Shown: piece by piece, positions 39,825-48,310 of the stretch
Layout of the letters: each line of letters opens with the position of its first letter
Position numbering within the stretch: the stretch's first letter is position 1
Source: Rikenellaceae bacterium
GTDB lineage: Bacteria; Bacteroidota; Bacteroidia; Bacteroidales; Rikenellaceae
Reading direction: 5' to 3'
DNA: 64,000 nt
Assembly: GCA_015059925.1 (NCBI GenBank)
Contig: SUZL01000006.1
Span: 43,287 to 107,286 of the forward strand
Notes under the pieces: generated by a model
What the model was told of the DNA's origin: nothing
The model's input: the letters and a program-made list of their open reading frames with translations, nothing else
The model's database searches: none
Position numbers and translations under genes: made by a program

Positions 39825-39855
39825 TTTGAATTCCCATCTACGTTTTGTATATTTG
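39825..39855 (+). promoter_or_regulatory. Consensus Bacteroidota promoter TTTG-N19-TATATTTG
   Basis: TTTG at 39825-39828, TATATTTG at 39848-39855, spacing 19. Confidence 0.75.
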
Positions 39856-39875
39856 AATTCGTAAATGTGTAATCA

Positions 39876-39930
39876 GGATCGGGCCTCGTCTGGGTGTTTC
39901 TACGCCACGCGATAGCTAAATCCCCGATCC
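39876..39930 (+). ncRNA. Candidate structured 5' UTR element
   Basis: 8-bp closing stem GGATCGGG (39876-39883) / CCCGATCC (39923-39930) enclosing a second bulged stem (TGGGTGT ttct ACGCCA). Confidence 0.4.
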
Positions 39931-39947
39931 ATAAAATAGTAAGAGAG

Positions 39948-40403
39948 ATGAAAAAATTGCTTTTGTTGGTTGTGGCGGCTGTGTGTGCCGTAACAGCTTC
40001 GGCTCAGGAGCCGGGTGGTATGAATCTTGGTCCTCGTTTGAGTATCTATACCAACACGGGTGATACGGTGTTGGGTGTTGGTGCTGTTGCCCGCTATCGT
40101 TTCGATAGCAATTGGCGCATCGAGCCCTCTATTACGGCGCTTCTCCATGAAGGTTGCTCGCTTGACATCAGTTGTGATGCTCACTATGTTTTTGATATGG
40201 GTGTTGTGCGTGTTTATCCCGCAGCAGGTCTTACCGTCAACGAGATTGGTAAGTGGGCCGCTGGTCTGAACCTTGGTGGTGGTATCGATTTCGATGTTGC
40301 AAATGTTGTTGAGCTCACCGCTGCGCTGAAGTGGCAGGCTATGTTCGACGATATTCGCCCCAATCCCGTGGTGCTGATGATTGGAGCTAATTTCAACTTC
40401 TAA
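39948..40403 (+). CDS. Small outer-membrane beta-barrel-like protein
   Basis: Signal peptide MKKLLLLVVAAVCAVTASAQ; alternating strands ending in aromatic Phe (GANFNF). Confidence 0.65.
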   Translation: MKKLLLLVVAAVCAVTASAQEPGGMNLGPRLSIYTNTGDTVLGVGAVARYRFDSNWRIEPSITALLHEGCSLDISCDAHYVFDMGVVRVYPAAGLTVNEIGKWAAGLNLGGGIDFDVANVVELTAALKWQAMFDDIRPNPVVLMIGANFNF

Positions 40404-40423
40404 ACCGAAATTCAACGTATATG

Positions 40424-40455
40424 CCTGTCTGCAAACAAGCAGACAGGCTTTTTTG
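40424..40455 (+). terminator. Intrinsic terminator after the outer-membrane protein gene
   Basis: GCCTGTCTGC aaacaa GCAGACAGGC TTTTTT. Confidence 0.95.
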
Positions 40456-40513
40456 TGCCCCAAAGCAGTCGGGAAATAGGATTTTTTTGTAACTTTACCA
40501 AAAATGTGTGAAT

Positions 40514-43132
40514 ATGAAAACCAATCGCCTATTTCTGCTTTTTGCCTTGTCGATGATCTGCTTCGTCGGCTGCCAATCTCACTTTATCTCCGATGCTGAG
40601 GTGCGTCGCTCCGTTGCCGAGGCCCTCGAGCAGCGTCGTGCGCTCTTTACCGAGGGCGGCGTGTTCGACGTTTTCGAGCAGGAGCTCACCGCCGACGAGC
40701 GCGGAGCTATGGAGTTCCTCTACTCATCGATGATATCATCCGATCTGGGCGATTACGATGGCGAGTTCTTCCTTGCCAACGTGCGCCAGTCGCTGCTTGC
40801 CCGCGAGCAGATGCCGTGGGGTAAGGCCGTGCCGGAGGATCTCTTCCGCCATTTTGTTCTGCCCATCCGCGTCAATAACGAGCGTCTGGATGAGTTCCGT
40901 ATGAAGTATTACGATGAATTGGCCGAGCGCATCAAGGGTATGTCGTTGCACGATGCCGCCCTTGAGATCAACCATTGGTGCCACGAGAAGGCCACATACG
41001 TCCCCACCGACCGCCGCACCTCATCGCCTATGGCCACAATGCTCACAGGCGAGGGCCGCTGTGGCGAGGAGTCAACCCTCACCGTCTCGGCTCTGCGAAC
41101 GGTCGGAATCCCTGCACGTCAGGTCTATACCCCTCGCTGGGCACACACCGATAGCAACCACGCTTGGGTAGAGGCTTGGGTTGATGGCCAGTGGTACTTT
41201 ATGGGCGCTTGCGAGCCCGAGCCCGAACTTAACGTGGCGTGGTTCAACCAGCCCGCCACCCGCGCAATGCTGATGCACACCCGCGTTACGGGCGACTACT
41301 CTGGCCCCGAGGATGCCATCCAGAAGACCAACTGCTTCACCGAGATCAACGTCATCGACAACTACGCCCCCACGCGCCACTCCGTAGTTCACGTTGTGGA
41401 TGCCGACGGCAAGGCCGTCGAGGGCGCTACCGTCGAGTTCCAGATCTTCAACTATGGCGAGTTCACCACCGTCGTAACCCTTCCGACCGATGAAAAGGGC
41501 GAGGTGGCGCTGCATATGGGCTTGGGCGACATCTTCATCTGGGCCTCTCACGAGGGCCGCTTCGGCTTCGGCAAGCTCTCGGGCGATAGTATTACTGTCA
41601 AACTCGACAAGCGCGATGGCGATCAGTTCACCTTCGAGGAGGACATCACGCCTCCCGTTCAGGGCGATCTGCCGGTTAATCTTACCGACGAGCAGGTGGC
41701 GGCCAATAAGGTGCGTCTCTCGGAGGAGGATGCAATCCGTATGGCCTACACCTCGACCTTTATGACAGCCGATAAGTGCAAGGAGTACACGCCCCGCGAG
41801 CAGGTGCTCCTGATCGAGGCTATGGGTAATTGGCGCGATGTCAAGGCCTTTATCGACTCCAAGTCGGGCGCTGAGCGCGACCGCGCACTCGCTATGCTCG
41901 AGGCCCTCGCCCCGAAGGATCTGCACGATACGTCGCTCGCCGTTCTGGAGGATGCCCTGCAGTCGGTCGAGCCCGCTCCTCTTACCGAGGAGTATGTCCA
42001 GTATATCCTGAACCCCCGCATCGATTTCGAGTTCCTGCAGCCCTACCGCAAGCTGATTCGCCAGACTCTCGGTGCCGACATTGGCCACGCGCCCTCGGCC
42101 GCGCAGATTATCGAGTGGGTAAAGACAAATATCAAGACTGCGGACGAATACAACCCCATCCAGATCCTCTCAACCCCTGCGGGCGTTCTGCGCCTGCTTT
42201 ACGCCGACAGCCTCTCGCGCGAGATCTTCTTCGTTGCTGCGTGCCGTGCGTTCGGCATCGCATCGCGTATGAGCAGTATGAGCGGTATGCCGCAGTATAT
42301 GGGCGAGAATGGTTGGGTTGATGTGATGTTGGACGGCGCTGTTGCCGAGCGTGAGACTCGTCGCGGAGCCGTGCGTACGATCTACGATCCCCGCATCGTG
42401 CCCGCCATCCCCACGCCGACCTATTATAGCCACTGCTCGATCAGCAAGATCGAGAATGGTCGCCTGCGTTCGATCCGTTTCGATAGCAACAAGAAGAACG
42501 ACTTGGGCGCTACGGCCGATCCGAGCCTTCTGGCCGAGCAGATCGAGCTCGACGAGGGCCACTACATCCTCACTACGGGCAACCGTATGGCCAGCGGCAA
42601 GATTCTCTCCCGCGTTACCACCTTCACCATCGAGCAGGGCAAGGTGTGCGACGTGGAGCTTCTGCTCCGCCCCGCCAACGACGATGTGGGTGTTATCGGA
42701 TCGATGGATGCCGAGCAGCGCTACCTGCCCGAGGGTGCCGAGATGGAGACCTCGCTGCTCTCCACTACGGGCCGAGGCTACTTCCTCGTAGCGGTTATGG
42801 GTACGAGCGATGAGCCAACGAATCACGCCTCACGCGGTCTAAATTCGATTGCCGATGTACTCAAGGAGTGGGATCGCCCGCTCGTGGTGCTTCACTCGTC
42901 GAAGGAGGATGCCGCCAAGTACAACCGCTCGATGTTGGGCGATGTGGAGGCTCACTACGGCGTGGATGTCGATGATAAGGTGCGCCAGATGCTCTGCGCG
43001 GGTTGTAACTCTACGTCCAAGACGCTGCCCGTCATTGCTCTATGCGATACGTTCGGTCGCGTGGTCTATTTCTCGCAGGGCTACAACACCTCGCTTGCCG
43101 AGCAGTTAAAGAGTGTTATTTACAAGCTCTGA
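40514..43132 (+). CDS. Transglutaminase-like domain lipoprotein (two TGase-like modules, redoxin-like C-terminus)
   Basis: Lipobox ICFVGCQS; GEGRCGEESTLTVSALRTVGIPARQVYTPRWAHTDSNHAWVEAWVDGQWYFMGACEP catalytic-type module. Confidence 0.82.
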   Translation: MKTNRLFLLFALSMICFVGCQSHFISDAEVRRSVAEALEQRRALFTEGGVFDVFEQELTADERGAMEFLYSSMISSDLGDYDGEFFLANVRQSLLAREQMPWGKAVPEDLFRHFVLPIRVNNERLDEFRMKYYDELAERIKGMSLHDAALEINHWCHEKATYVPTDRRTSSPMATMLTGEGRCGEESTLTVSALRTVGIPARQVYTPRWAHTDSNHAWVEAWVDGQWYFMGACEPEPELNVAWFNQPATRAMLMHTRVTGDYSGPEDAIQKTNCFTEINVIDNYAPTRHSVVHVVDADGKAVEGATVEFQIFNYGEFTTVVTLPTDEKGEVALHMGLGDIFIWASHEGRFGFGKLSGDSITVKLDKRDGDQFTFEEDITPPVQGDLPVNLTDEQVAANKVRLSEEDAIRMAYTSTFMTADKCKEYTPREQVLLIEAMGNWRDVKAFIDSKSGAERDRALAMLEALAPKDLHDTSLAVLEDALQSVEPAPLTEEYVQYILNPRIDFEFLQPYRKLIRQTLGADIGHAPSAAQIIEWVKTNIKTADEYNPIQILSTPAGVLRLLYADSLSREIFFVAACRAFGIASRMSSMSGMPQYMGENGWVDVMLDGAVAERETRRGAVRTIYDPRIVPAIPTPTYYSHCSISKIENGRLRSIRFDSNKKNDLGATADPSLLAEQIELDEGHYILTTGNRMASGKILSRVTTFTIEQGKVCDVELLLRPANDDVGVIGSMDAEQRYLPEGAEMETSLLSTTGRGYFLVAVMGTSDEPTNHASRGLNSIADVLKEWDRPLVVLHSSKEDAAKYNRSMLGDVEAHYGVDVDDKVRQMLCAGCNSTSKTLPVIALCDTFGRVVYFSQGYNTSLAEQLKSVIYKL

Positions 43133-43840
43133 CACCACCTCCCGAGCCGAGTGGCGGATTATTCCCTCGCGATCGGGGTAGGCGGCAAATGATACGTCGG
43201 CGCCTCGGTAGGCGTAATCTATGAGATTGACGGCGGCTGTGGAGTGAAACTCCGTGGCTGCTGTTTTTTGTTCTATGAGTGCTACGTTCGAGGGGTTTAT
43301 TCCCGCCCCGGGCATTATGATTATGCGACCGGCGGCCTGCCCGACGAGCCGCGCAATAAGCTCCGTGCCCTCGGCTGCCGAGGGCTTCTGTCCCGACGTA
43401 AGCAGTCGATCACAACCCAGAGCAATGATCTGCTCCAACGCCTCCATCGGCCTGCGACACACGTCGAAGGCGCGGTGGAACGTAACCGACATCTCGCCCG
43501 CTGCCTCCATCATCTGTCGGCACGCGGCAACGTCAATATCGCCCTCCGTCGTAAGCGCTCCGATCACAACGCCGTGCAGCCCCATCCGTCGGCAGGTGTC
43601 AATATCGCGGCACATCGCCTCCACCTCGGCCTCCGAGTAGCAGAAGCCGCCCTCGCGCGGGCGTATCAATACATTTATATCGATGTTCAGTCCCGCCTCG
43701 ACAACAGTCCTTATCGTGCCCAGACTCGGCGTTACGCCACCGCACGCTATGGCCGCGCAGAGCTCTATTCTTCGTGCTCCACCCGCCTCGGCCTCACGCG
43801 CCTCGTCGAGCGACGAGCAACAAACTTCGATCGTTCGCAT
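43106..43840 (-). CDS. cutC: CutC family protein
   Basis: MRTIEVCCSSLDEAREAEAGGARRIELCAAIACGGVTPSLG; INVLIRPREGGFCYSEAEV. Confidence 0.93.
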   Translation of the reverse strand: MRTIEVCCSSLDEAREAEAGGARRIELCAAIACGGVTPSLGTIRTVVEAGLNIDINVLIRPREGGFCYSEAEVEAMCRDIDTCRRMGLHGVVIGALTTEGDIDVAACRQMMEAAGEMSVTFHRAFDVCRRPMEALEQIIALGCDRLLTSGQKPSAAEGTELIARLVGQAAGRIIIMPGAGINPSNVALIEQKTAATEFHSTAAVNLIDYAYRGADVSFAAYPDREGIIRHSAREVVSELVNNTL

Positions 43841-43930
43841 TGTAAAATCGTTTTAGTTGAGTGTAAAGTTATCAAATTTGTTCGACTTTTACGCTCTATT
43901 GAATTGGAAATTGACTAACTTTGTCGCCGT

Positions 43931-44719
43931 ATGACACAAGTAAGAGCAAAAAAAGCCCTTGGCCAGCACTTCCTGACCGACCTGAATATCGCCCGCAAGA
44001 TCTGCTACTCGCTCTCGGGCGGCACTTCGGCAGAGCCTTGCGCTACGCTGGAGGTGGGATGCGGTATGGGTGTGCTGACGCAGTTTCTGCTTCAGCGCGA
44101 CGACATTGTAACCTACGGTGCCGAGATCGACTCGGAGAGCGTCGAGTACCTTCACGAACACTACCCCGACTTCGCGCCGCGACTTATCGAGGGCGACTTC
44201 CTGAAGATGGATCTTCGCGAGCGCTTCGGTAAGGAGGTGCGCGTTATCGGCAACTTCCCGTATAACATCTCATCGCAAATCTTCTTCAAGGTTATCGAAA
44301 ACCGCGACATCGTCCCCGAGTGCGTAGGTATGATCCAGCGCGAGGTGGCTGTCCGCATTGCCGAGCCCCCCGGCTCGCGCGAATATGGCATCTTGAGCGT
44401 TCTGTTGCAGGCGTGGTACGACATCGAGTATCTCTTCACCGTCGGCGAGAAGGTCTTCAATCCTCCCCCGAAGGTCAAGTCGGCCGTTATCCGCCTCAGG
44501 CGCAACGCAACCGAGCATCTGGGCTGCGACGAGGCACTCTTCGTCAAGGTTGTCAAGGCTTCATTTGGCCAGCGCCGCAAGATGATCCGCAACTCGCTCC
44601 GTTCGGTCTTTGGCGATTTCGGTGGCGCCGAGCATCGCTTCTTTACCCAGCGTGCCGAGCAGTTGTCGGTAGCCGATTTTGTCGAGCTGACGAATTGGGT
44701 TGCCCAAAACAGAGCATAA
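43931..44719 (+). CDS. ksgA: 16S rRNA (adenine1518/1519-N6)-dimethyltransferase
   Basis: VRAKKALGQHFLTDLNIARKI; VIGNFPYNISSQIFFKV. Confidence 0.96.
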   Translation: MTQVRAKKALGQHFLTDLNIARKICYSLSGGTSAEPCATLEVGCGMGVLTQFLLQRDDIVTYGAEIDSESVEYLHEHYPDFAPRLIEGDFLKMDLRERFGKEVRVIGNFPYNISSQIFFKVIENRDIVPECVGMIQREVAVRIAEPPGSREYGILSVLLQAWYDIEYLFTVGEKVFNPPPKVKSAVIRLRRNATEHLGCDEALFVKVVKASFGQRRKMIRNSLRSVFGDFGGAEHRFFTQRAEQLSVADFVELTNWVAQNRA

Positions 44720-44779
44720 AAATTTTAAGAAATATGCAAAAAAGTTCCCTTAGGCGGAACAACATAACGAATTTATACA

Positions 44780-44787
44780 TATATTTG
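44780..44787 (+). promoter_or_regulatory. Candidate -7 box for the trpB2 leader transcript
   Basis: TATATTTG matches TAnnTTTG; no clear -33 element seen at the expected spacing. Confidence 0.5.
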
Positions 44788-44806
44788 CATTATAAACAAG
44801 ATCAGT

Positions 44807-44857
44807 ATGATGCAGCAGGTACATAACTTCTGGTGGTGGCGCTCGTTGGATAAATAG
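44807..44857 (+). CDS. Tryptophan leader peptide MMQQVHNFWWWRSLDK
   Basis: ATG ATG CAG CAG GTA CAT AAC TTC TGG TGG TGG CGC TCG TTG GAT AAA TAG; three consecutive Trp codons; overlaps the antiterminator strand. Confidence 0.8.
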   Translation: MMQQVHNFWWWRSLDK

Positions 44858-44939
44858 AACAATGGCGTTGTAGGAGTATGTATGTGTATATAAAGTAAAG
44901 TTAAGAAAACCATTGTTCGCAGCCGAACGATGGTTTTTT
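44857..44939 (+). promoter_or_regulatory. Tryptophan attenuator: mutually exclusive antiterminator and terminator
   Basis: Antiterminator GAACAATGG (44857-44865) : CCATTGTTC (44910-44918), perfect 9 bp; terminator ACCATTGTTCG (44909-44919) / CGAACGATGGT (44924-44934) followed by T-run to 44939. Confidence 0.82.
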
Positions 44940-44994
44940 CTGTTGCTGTGTCTGCGACAATGAATAAGTGTAAAATGAAATAATTTTTCAGGTT

Positions 44995-46359
44995 ATGAAG
45001 ACAAAGAAATTTATCTTGCCCGAGAGTGAGATGCCCACAGCGTGGTATAATATCGTGGCCGATATGCCCAACAAACCTATGCCAATGCTTGACCCTCAGA
45101 CCAAGCAGCCCGTAACGTTCGAGGCTATGAGTCGTATTTTCGGTGAGGAGCTTGTTCGTCAGGAGCTCTCTACGGAGCGCTACATCGAGATCCCCGAGGA
45201 GGTTCAGGATCTGTATAAGATCTGGCGTCCCACGCCCGTTGTTCGTGCCTACAATCTGGAGCGCGTGCTCGACACTCCTGCCAAGATATATTTCAAGAAC
45301 GAGGGTACCTCGCCCGCAGGCTCTCACAAGCCCAATACCGCCTTCCCGCAGGCCTACTACAATGCCAAGCAGGGCATCAAGTATGTCGCTACGGAGACGG
45401 GCGGAGGTCAGTGGGGTAGTGCTATGTCGCTCGCGTGCCAGTACTTCAACATCGACCTGCGTGTCTATATGGTGAAGATCAGCTGCCAGCAGAAACCCTA
45501 CCGTAAGCTGCTGATGAATGCGTGGGGTGCTAACGTGATCCCCTCGCCGAGCGATACAACGCGCTATGGCCGCAACATTCTGGCATCGGATCCCGATTGC
45601 CCGGGTAACCTCGGCATTGCCGTTTCGGAGGCTGTGGAGAGCGCGCTGGAGCACGGCGACACTACGCGCTACTGTCTGGGAAGCGTAATGAATCACGTTC
45701 TTCTGCACCAGACCATTATCGGCGAGGAGGCCCTGAAGCAGATGGAGATGGCGGGCGACGATCCCGATGTTGTTATCGGATGCTTCGGTGGCGGATCAAA
45801 CTTCGCAGGTATCGGTTTCCCCTTCATTCGTCGCAATCTGGTGGAGGGCAAGAAGACCCGCGTTGTGGCTGTTGAGCCCGCATCGTGCCCCAAGCTCACG
45901 CGCGGCGAGTTCCAGTACGACTATGGCGACACGGGCGGTATGACTCCGATGATGCCTATGTACACGCTGGGCCATACGTTCCAGCCCTCGAATATCCACG
46001 CGGGCGGTCTGCGCTATCACGGTGCAGGTCCTATCGTGAGCCAGCTCTACAAGGATGGCTTGATGGAGGCGCAGTCGGTGCAGCAGCTCGAGACCTTCTC
46101 GGCAGGTATGCTCTTTGCCAATAGCGAGGGTATCATCCCCGCTCCCGAGTCTTGCCACGCCATTGCTGTTGCGGTGCGTGAGGCGCAGATGGCCAAGGAG
46201 GAGGGCAAGGAGAAGACCATTCTGTTCAACCTCTCGGGCCACGGAATGATCGACCTGTATGCTTACGAGCAGTATTTTGCTAACAACCTTGTTGATCACG
46301 AGATTCCGCAGGAGGAGATTCGTCGTGCGGTGGATCAGCTTGAGAAGCTTATTAAATAG
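44995..46359 (+). CDS. trpB2: TrpB2-type tryptophan synthase beta-like PLP enzyme
   Basis: 454 aa; NEGTSPAGSHKPNTAFPQAYYNAKQGIKYVATETGGGQWGSAMS; GCFGGGSNFAGIGFPF; HAGGLRYHG. Confidence 0.92.
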   Translation: MKTKKFILPESEMPTAWYNIVADMPNKPMPMLDPQTKQPVTFEAMSRIFGEELVRQELSTERYIEIPEEVQDLYKIWRPTPVVRAYNLERVLDTPAKIYFKNEGTSPAGSHKPNTAFPQAYYNAKQGIKYVATETGGGQWGSAMSLACQYFNIDLRVYMVKISCQQKPYRKLLMNAWGANVIPSPSDTTRYGRNILASDPDCPGNLGIAVSEAVESALEHGDTTRYCLGSVMNHVLLHQTIIGEEALKQMEMAGDDPDVVIGCFGGGSNFAGIGFPFIRRNLVEGKKTRVVAVEPASCPKLTRGEFQYDYGDTGGMTPMMPMYTLGHTFQPSNIHAGGLRYHGAGPIVSQLYKDGLMEAQSVQQLETFSAGMLFANSEGIIPAPESCHAIAVAVREAQMAKEEGKEKTILFNLSGHGMIDLYAYEQYFANNLVDHEIPQEEIRRAVDQLEKLIK

Positions 46360-46374
46360 CAGAAGAAAGAAAAC

Positions 46375-46554
46375 TGTCTAACAAGGTGATTTTTGCGTTA
46401 AGTTCCTTTTGGTTGCTACGCTCGGCAAAGTGAGCAAGCTCCCTCTGCCCTCGCTTAAACGCAACCTTACGCTCGCCTTCGAAATCCTCACATACGCCAA
46501 AGTATGCTGCGGTTTCTCAGCCTTCGCAAGCCTTAAAATCCCTCTTGTTATACA
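46375..46554. mobile_element. Candidate MITE-like element, 180 bp with imperfect terminal inverted repeats
   Basis: TGTCTAACAAG-GTGATTTT at left; right end AAAATCCCTCTTGTTATACA (reverse complement TGTATAACAAGAGGGATTTT); no ORF inside. Confidence 0.4.
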
Positions 46555-46564
46555 ACTCCAAACG

Positions 46565-46610
46565 AGAAGGGCTGTCGCAACATAATTCGTTGGACAGCCC
46601 CTTCTTTTTT
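46565..46610. terminator. Terminator between convergent trpB2 and MBL hydrolase genes
   Basis: AGAAGG-GCTGTC (46565-46576) / GACAGCCCCTTCT (46593-46605) then T-run. Confidence 0.8.
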
Positions 46611-47328
46611 ACTCCATCGGGAAAACCCTTACGTCGGTTATCCCCTCCAACTCTCGTTTCAGTCGCTCAATATCGGTCTTCTCCTCCACCTCGCCGTAGT
46701 GGTAGGGGTAGAACACCTTCGGACGAATTGCCTTCACCGCCTCGATGGCCTGATCGACGGTCATCGTGTAGGGCTGATTGACGGGCAGAAAAGCCACGTC
46801 AATATCCTTCAGCGCACACATCTCGGGCGTCAGCTCCGTGTCGCCGGCGATGTAGATGCGAAGGCCCGTTGCCAACTCCAGAACGTAGCCGCAATCCTCC
46901 CTCGCCTTCGGGTGAAAGTCGGTGTGGCCCTCGGTGGTGTTGTATGCCGCTACGGCCTCGATGGTGAGTCCCTCCCACGGCTCAGCCTTGATGCCGGGCT
47001 TCATCACAATCGCCTCACCCTCAAATGCCTCGGCCGAGGTCTGGTCGCAGACGATGAGGCTTTGGTGAGTGGTAACGTCGTCAATCGCAGCACGATCCAA
47101 GTGGTCGTAGTGTGAGTGTGTTACGGTCACCAAGTCGGCCTTCGGCAGACGCGCATACTCGGCGTACTGAATCACGGGGTCGTTGTATATGTGTCGCTGG
47201 CCGATCTGAATGGCAAACGATGCGTGCTTGAAGAATGTGAACTTGACGGGATTCTCCTCCTTGTCCATCACTGTGTCGGTGGGGTAGTCGGGAACCGATT
47301 TGCCCTTGAAAATCGAGAATATTGACAT
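46609..47328 (-). CDS. MBL-fold metal-dependent hydrolase (UPF0173-like)
   Basis: VTHSHYDHLD zinc motif; RIYIAGDTELTPEM; HYGEVEEKTD. Confidence 0.87.
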   Translation of the reverse strand: MSIFSIFKGKSVPDYPTDTVMDKEENPVKFTFFKHASFAIQIGQRHIYNDPVIQYAEYARLPKADLVTVTHSHYDHLDRAAIDDVTTHQSLIVCDQTSAEAFEGEAIVMKPGIKAEPWEGLTIEAVAAYNTTEGHTDFHPKAREDCGYVLELATGLRIYIAGDTELTPEMCALKDIDVAFLPVNQPYTMTVDQAIEAVKAIRPKVFYPYHYGEVEEKTDIERLKRELEGITDVRVFPME

Positions 47329-47560
47329 AACTTTTCGGTTTTAAGTGTTCATCTGTTTTGTTACCTTTTCCGTTCGGGCCGCGACCGTTGGCTCCGAGCC
47401 CGAATTTAGGCAAAGATAATGATTTATTCGACAATTTCAAATATTCCGTCCGGAGTTCTCGGTGAGGATAAAGTGTTGATAAATTGAGCGTAAATTTTTT
47501 GGGGAAAACCTCAAAAATGAGTAAATTTGCGAGATTAATATATTTTAACCGCTTATTATT

Positions 47561-48304
47561 ATGCTGTCGATTTTATACTACATTTTCACCCTTTTGCAGG
47601 TTACCGTCTTGTTCATCGTGTCAATCATCGTGTTGGCCCTGACCTACCCCTTCGATAAGAGCCGCCGCTGGGTACACGAGTGTTCGCGTCTGATCTGCGC
47701 CCTGCTCTATGGCGTGCCGCCCTTCATCCGTCGTACGATCGACGGTGTGGAGAACATCGATCCCAAGAAGGCATACGTTATGGTGATGAACCACAACTCG
47801 GGTTTCGACATCTTTGCTGCATACAAGATCCCCCTGAATTTCAGATGGGTATCGAAGCGCGAGGTGTTCCGAGTGCCGTTTATGGGCCCGCTGCTTACCA
47901 TCCACGGCGATATTCCTATCGAGCGCGGTAATGCCACGAAGGCTATGGCCAAGGTGCTGCGTCTGGGTAAGTTGTGGATCTCGCGCGGCGCTACAATCGC
48001 AATCTTCCCCGAAGGAACTCGCTCAAAGACAGGCGAAATCAACCGTTTCAAGGCCGGCGCATTCACGCTGGCGAAGGAGGCGGGCGTGGAAATTTTGCCG
48101 GTTGTGATGACGGGAACAAACGAATTTTTCCGCAAAGGATGGTTGGTGAATTGGCGTAATAGAGTGGCAATCAGAGTGCTGAAGCCCGTTAGCGTAGAGG
48201 AGGTTGCTGCGAAGGAGGTGGCTGAGCTCTCGACCGAGGTGCGCGAGCGTATGGTGCTCTCACTCGCAGAGTTGCGTAAGGAGGTAGCAACGGAAAAGAG
48301 ATAA
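47561..48304 (+). CDS. plsC: 1-acyl-sn-glycerol-3-phosphate acyltransferase
   Basis: NHNSGFD (NHxxxxD motif), FPEGTRSKTGEINRFKAGAF. Confidence 0.92.
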   Translation: MLSILYYIFTLLQVTVLFIVSIIVLALTYPFDKSRRWVHECSRLICALLYGVPPFIRRTIDGVENIDPKKAYVMVMNHNSGFDIFAAYKIPLNFRWVSKREVFRVPFMGPLLTIHGDIPIERGNATKAMAKVLRLGKLWISRGATIAIFPEGTRSKTGEINRFKAGAFTLAKEAGVEILPVVMTGTNEFFRKGWLVNWRNRVAIRVLKPVSVEEVAAKEVAELSTEVRERMVLSLAELRKEVATEKR

Positions 48305-48310
48305 AAAACA

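Noticed and set aside
44744-44760. GTTCC cttaggc GGAAC inverted repeat before the trpB2 promoter
   Set aside because: Could be a weak ksgA terminator, but arms are only 5 bp and no T-run follows; too weak to call.
44320-44826. 168-aa plus-strand ORF overlapping ksgA and the trp leader
   Set aside because: Alternative frame of ksgA running by chance through the leader; leader peptide frame has better evidence.
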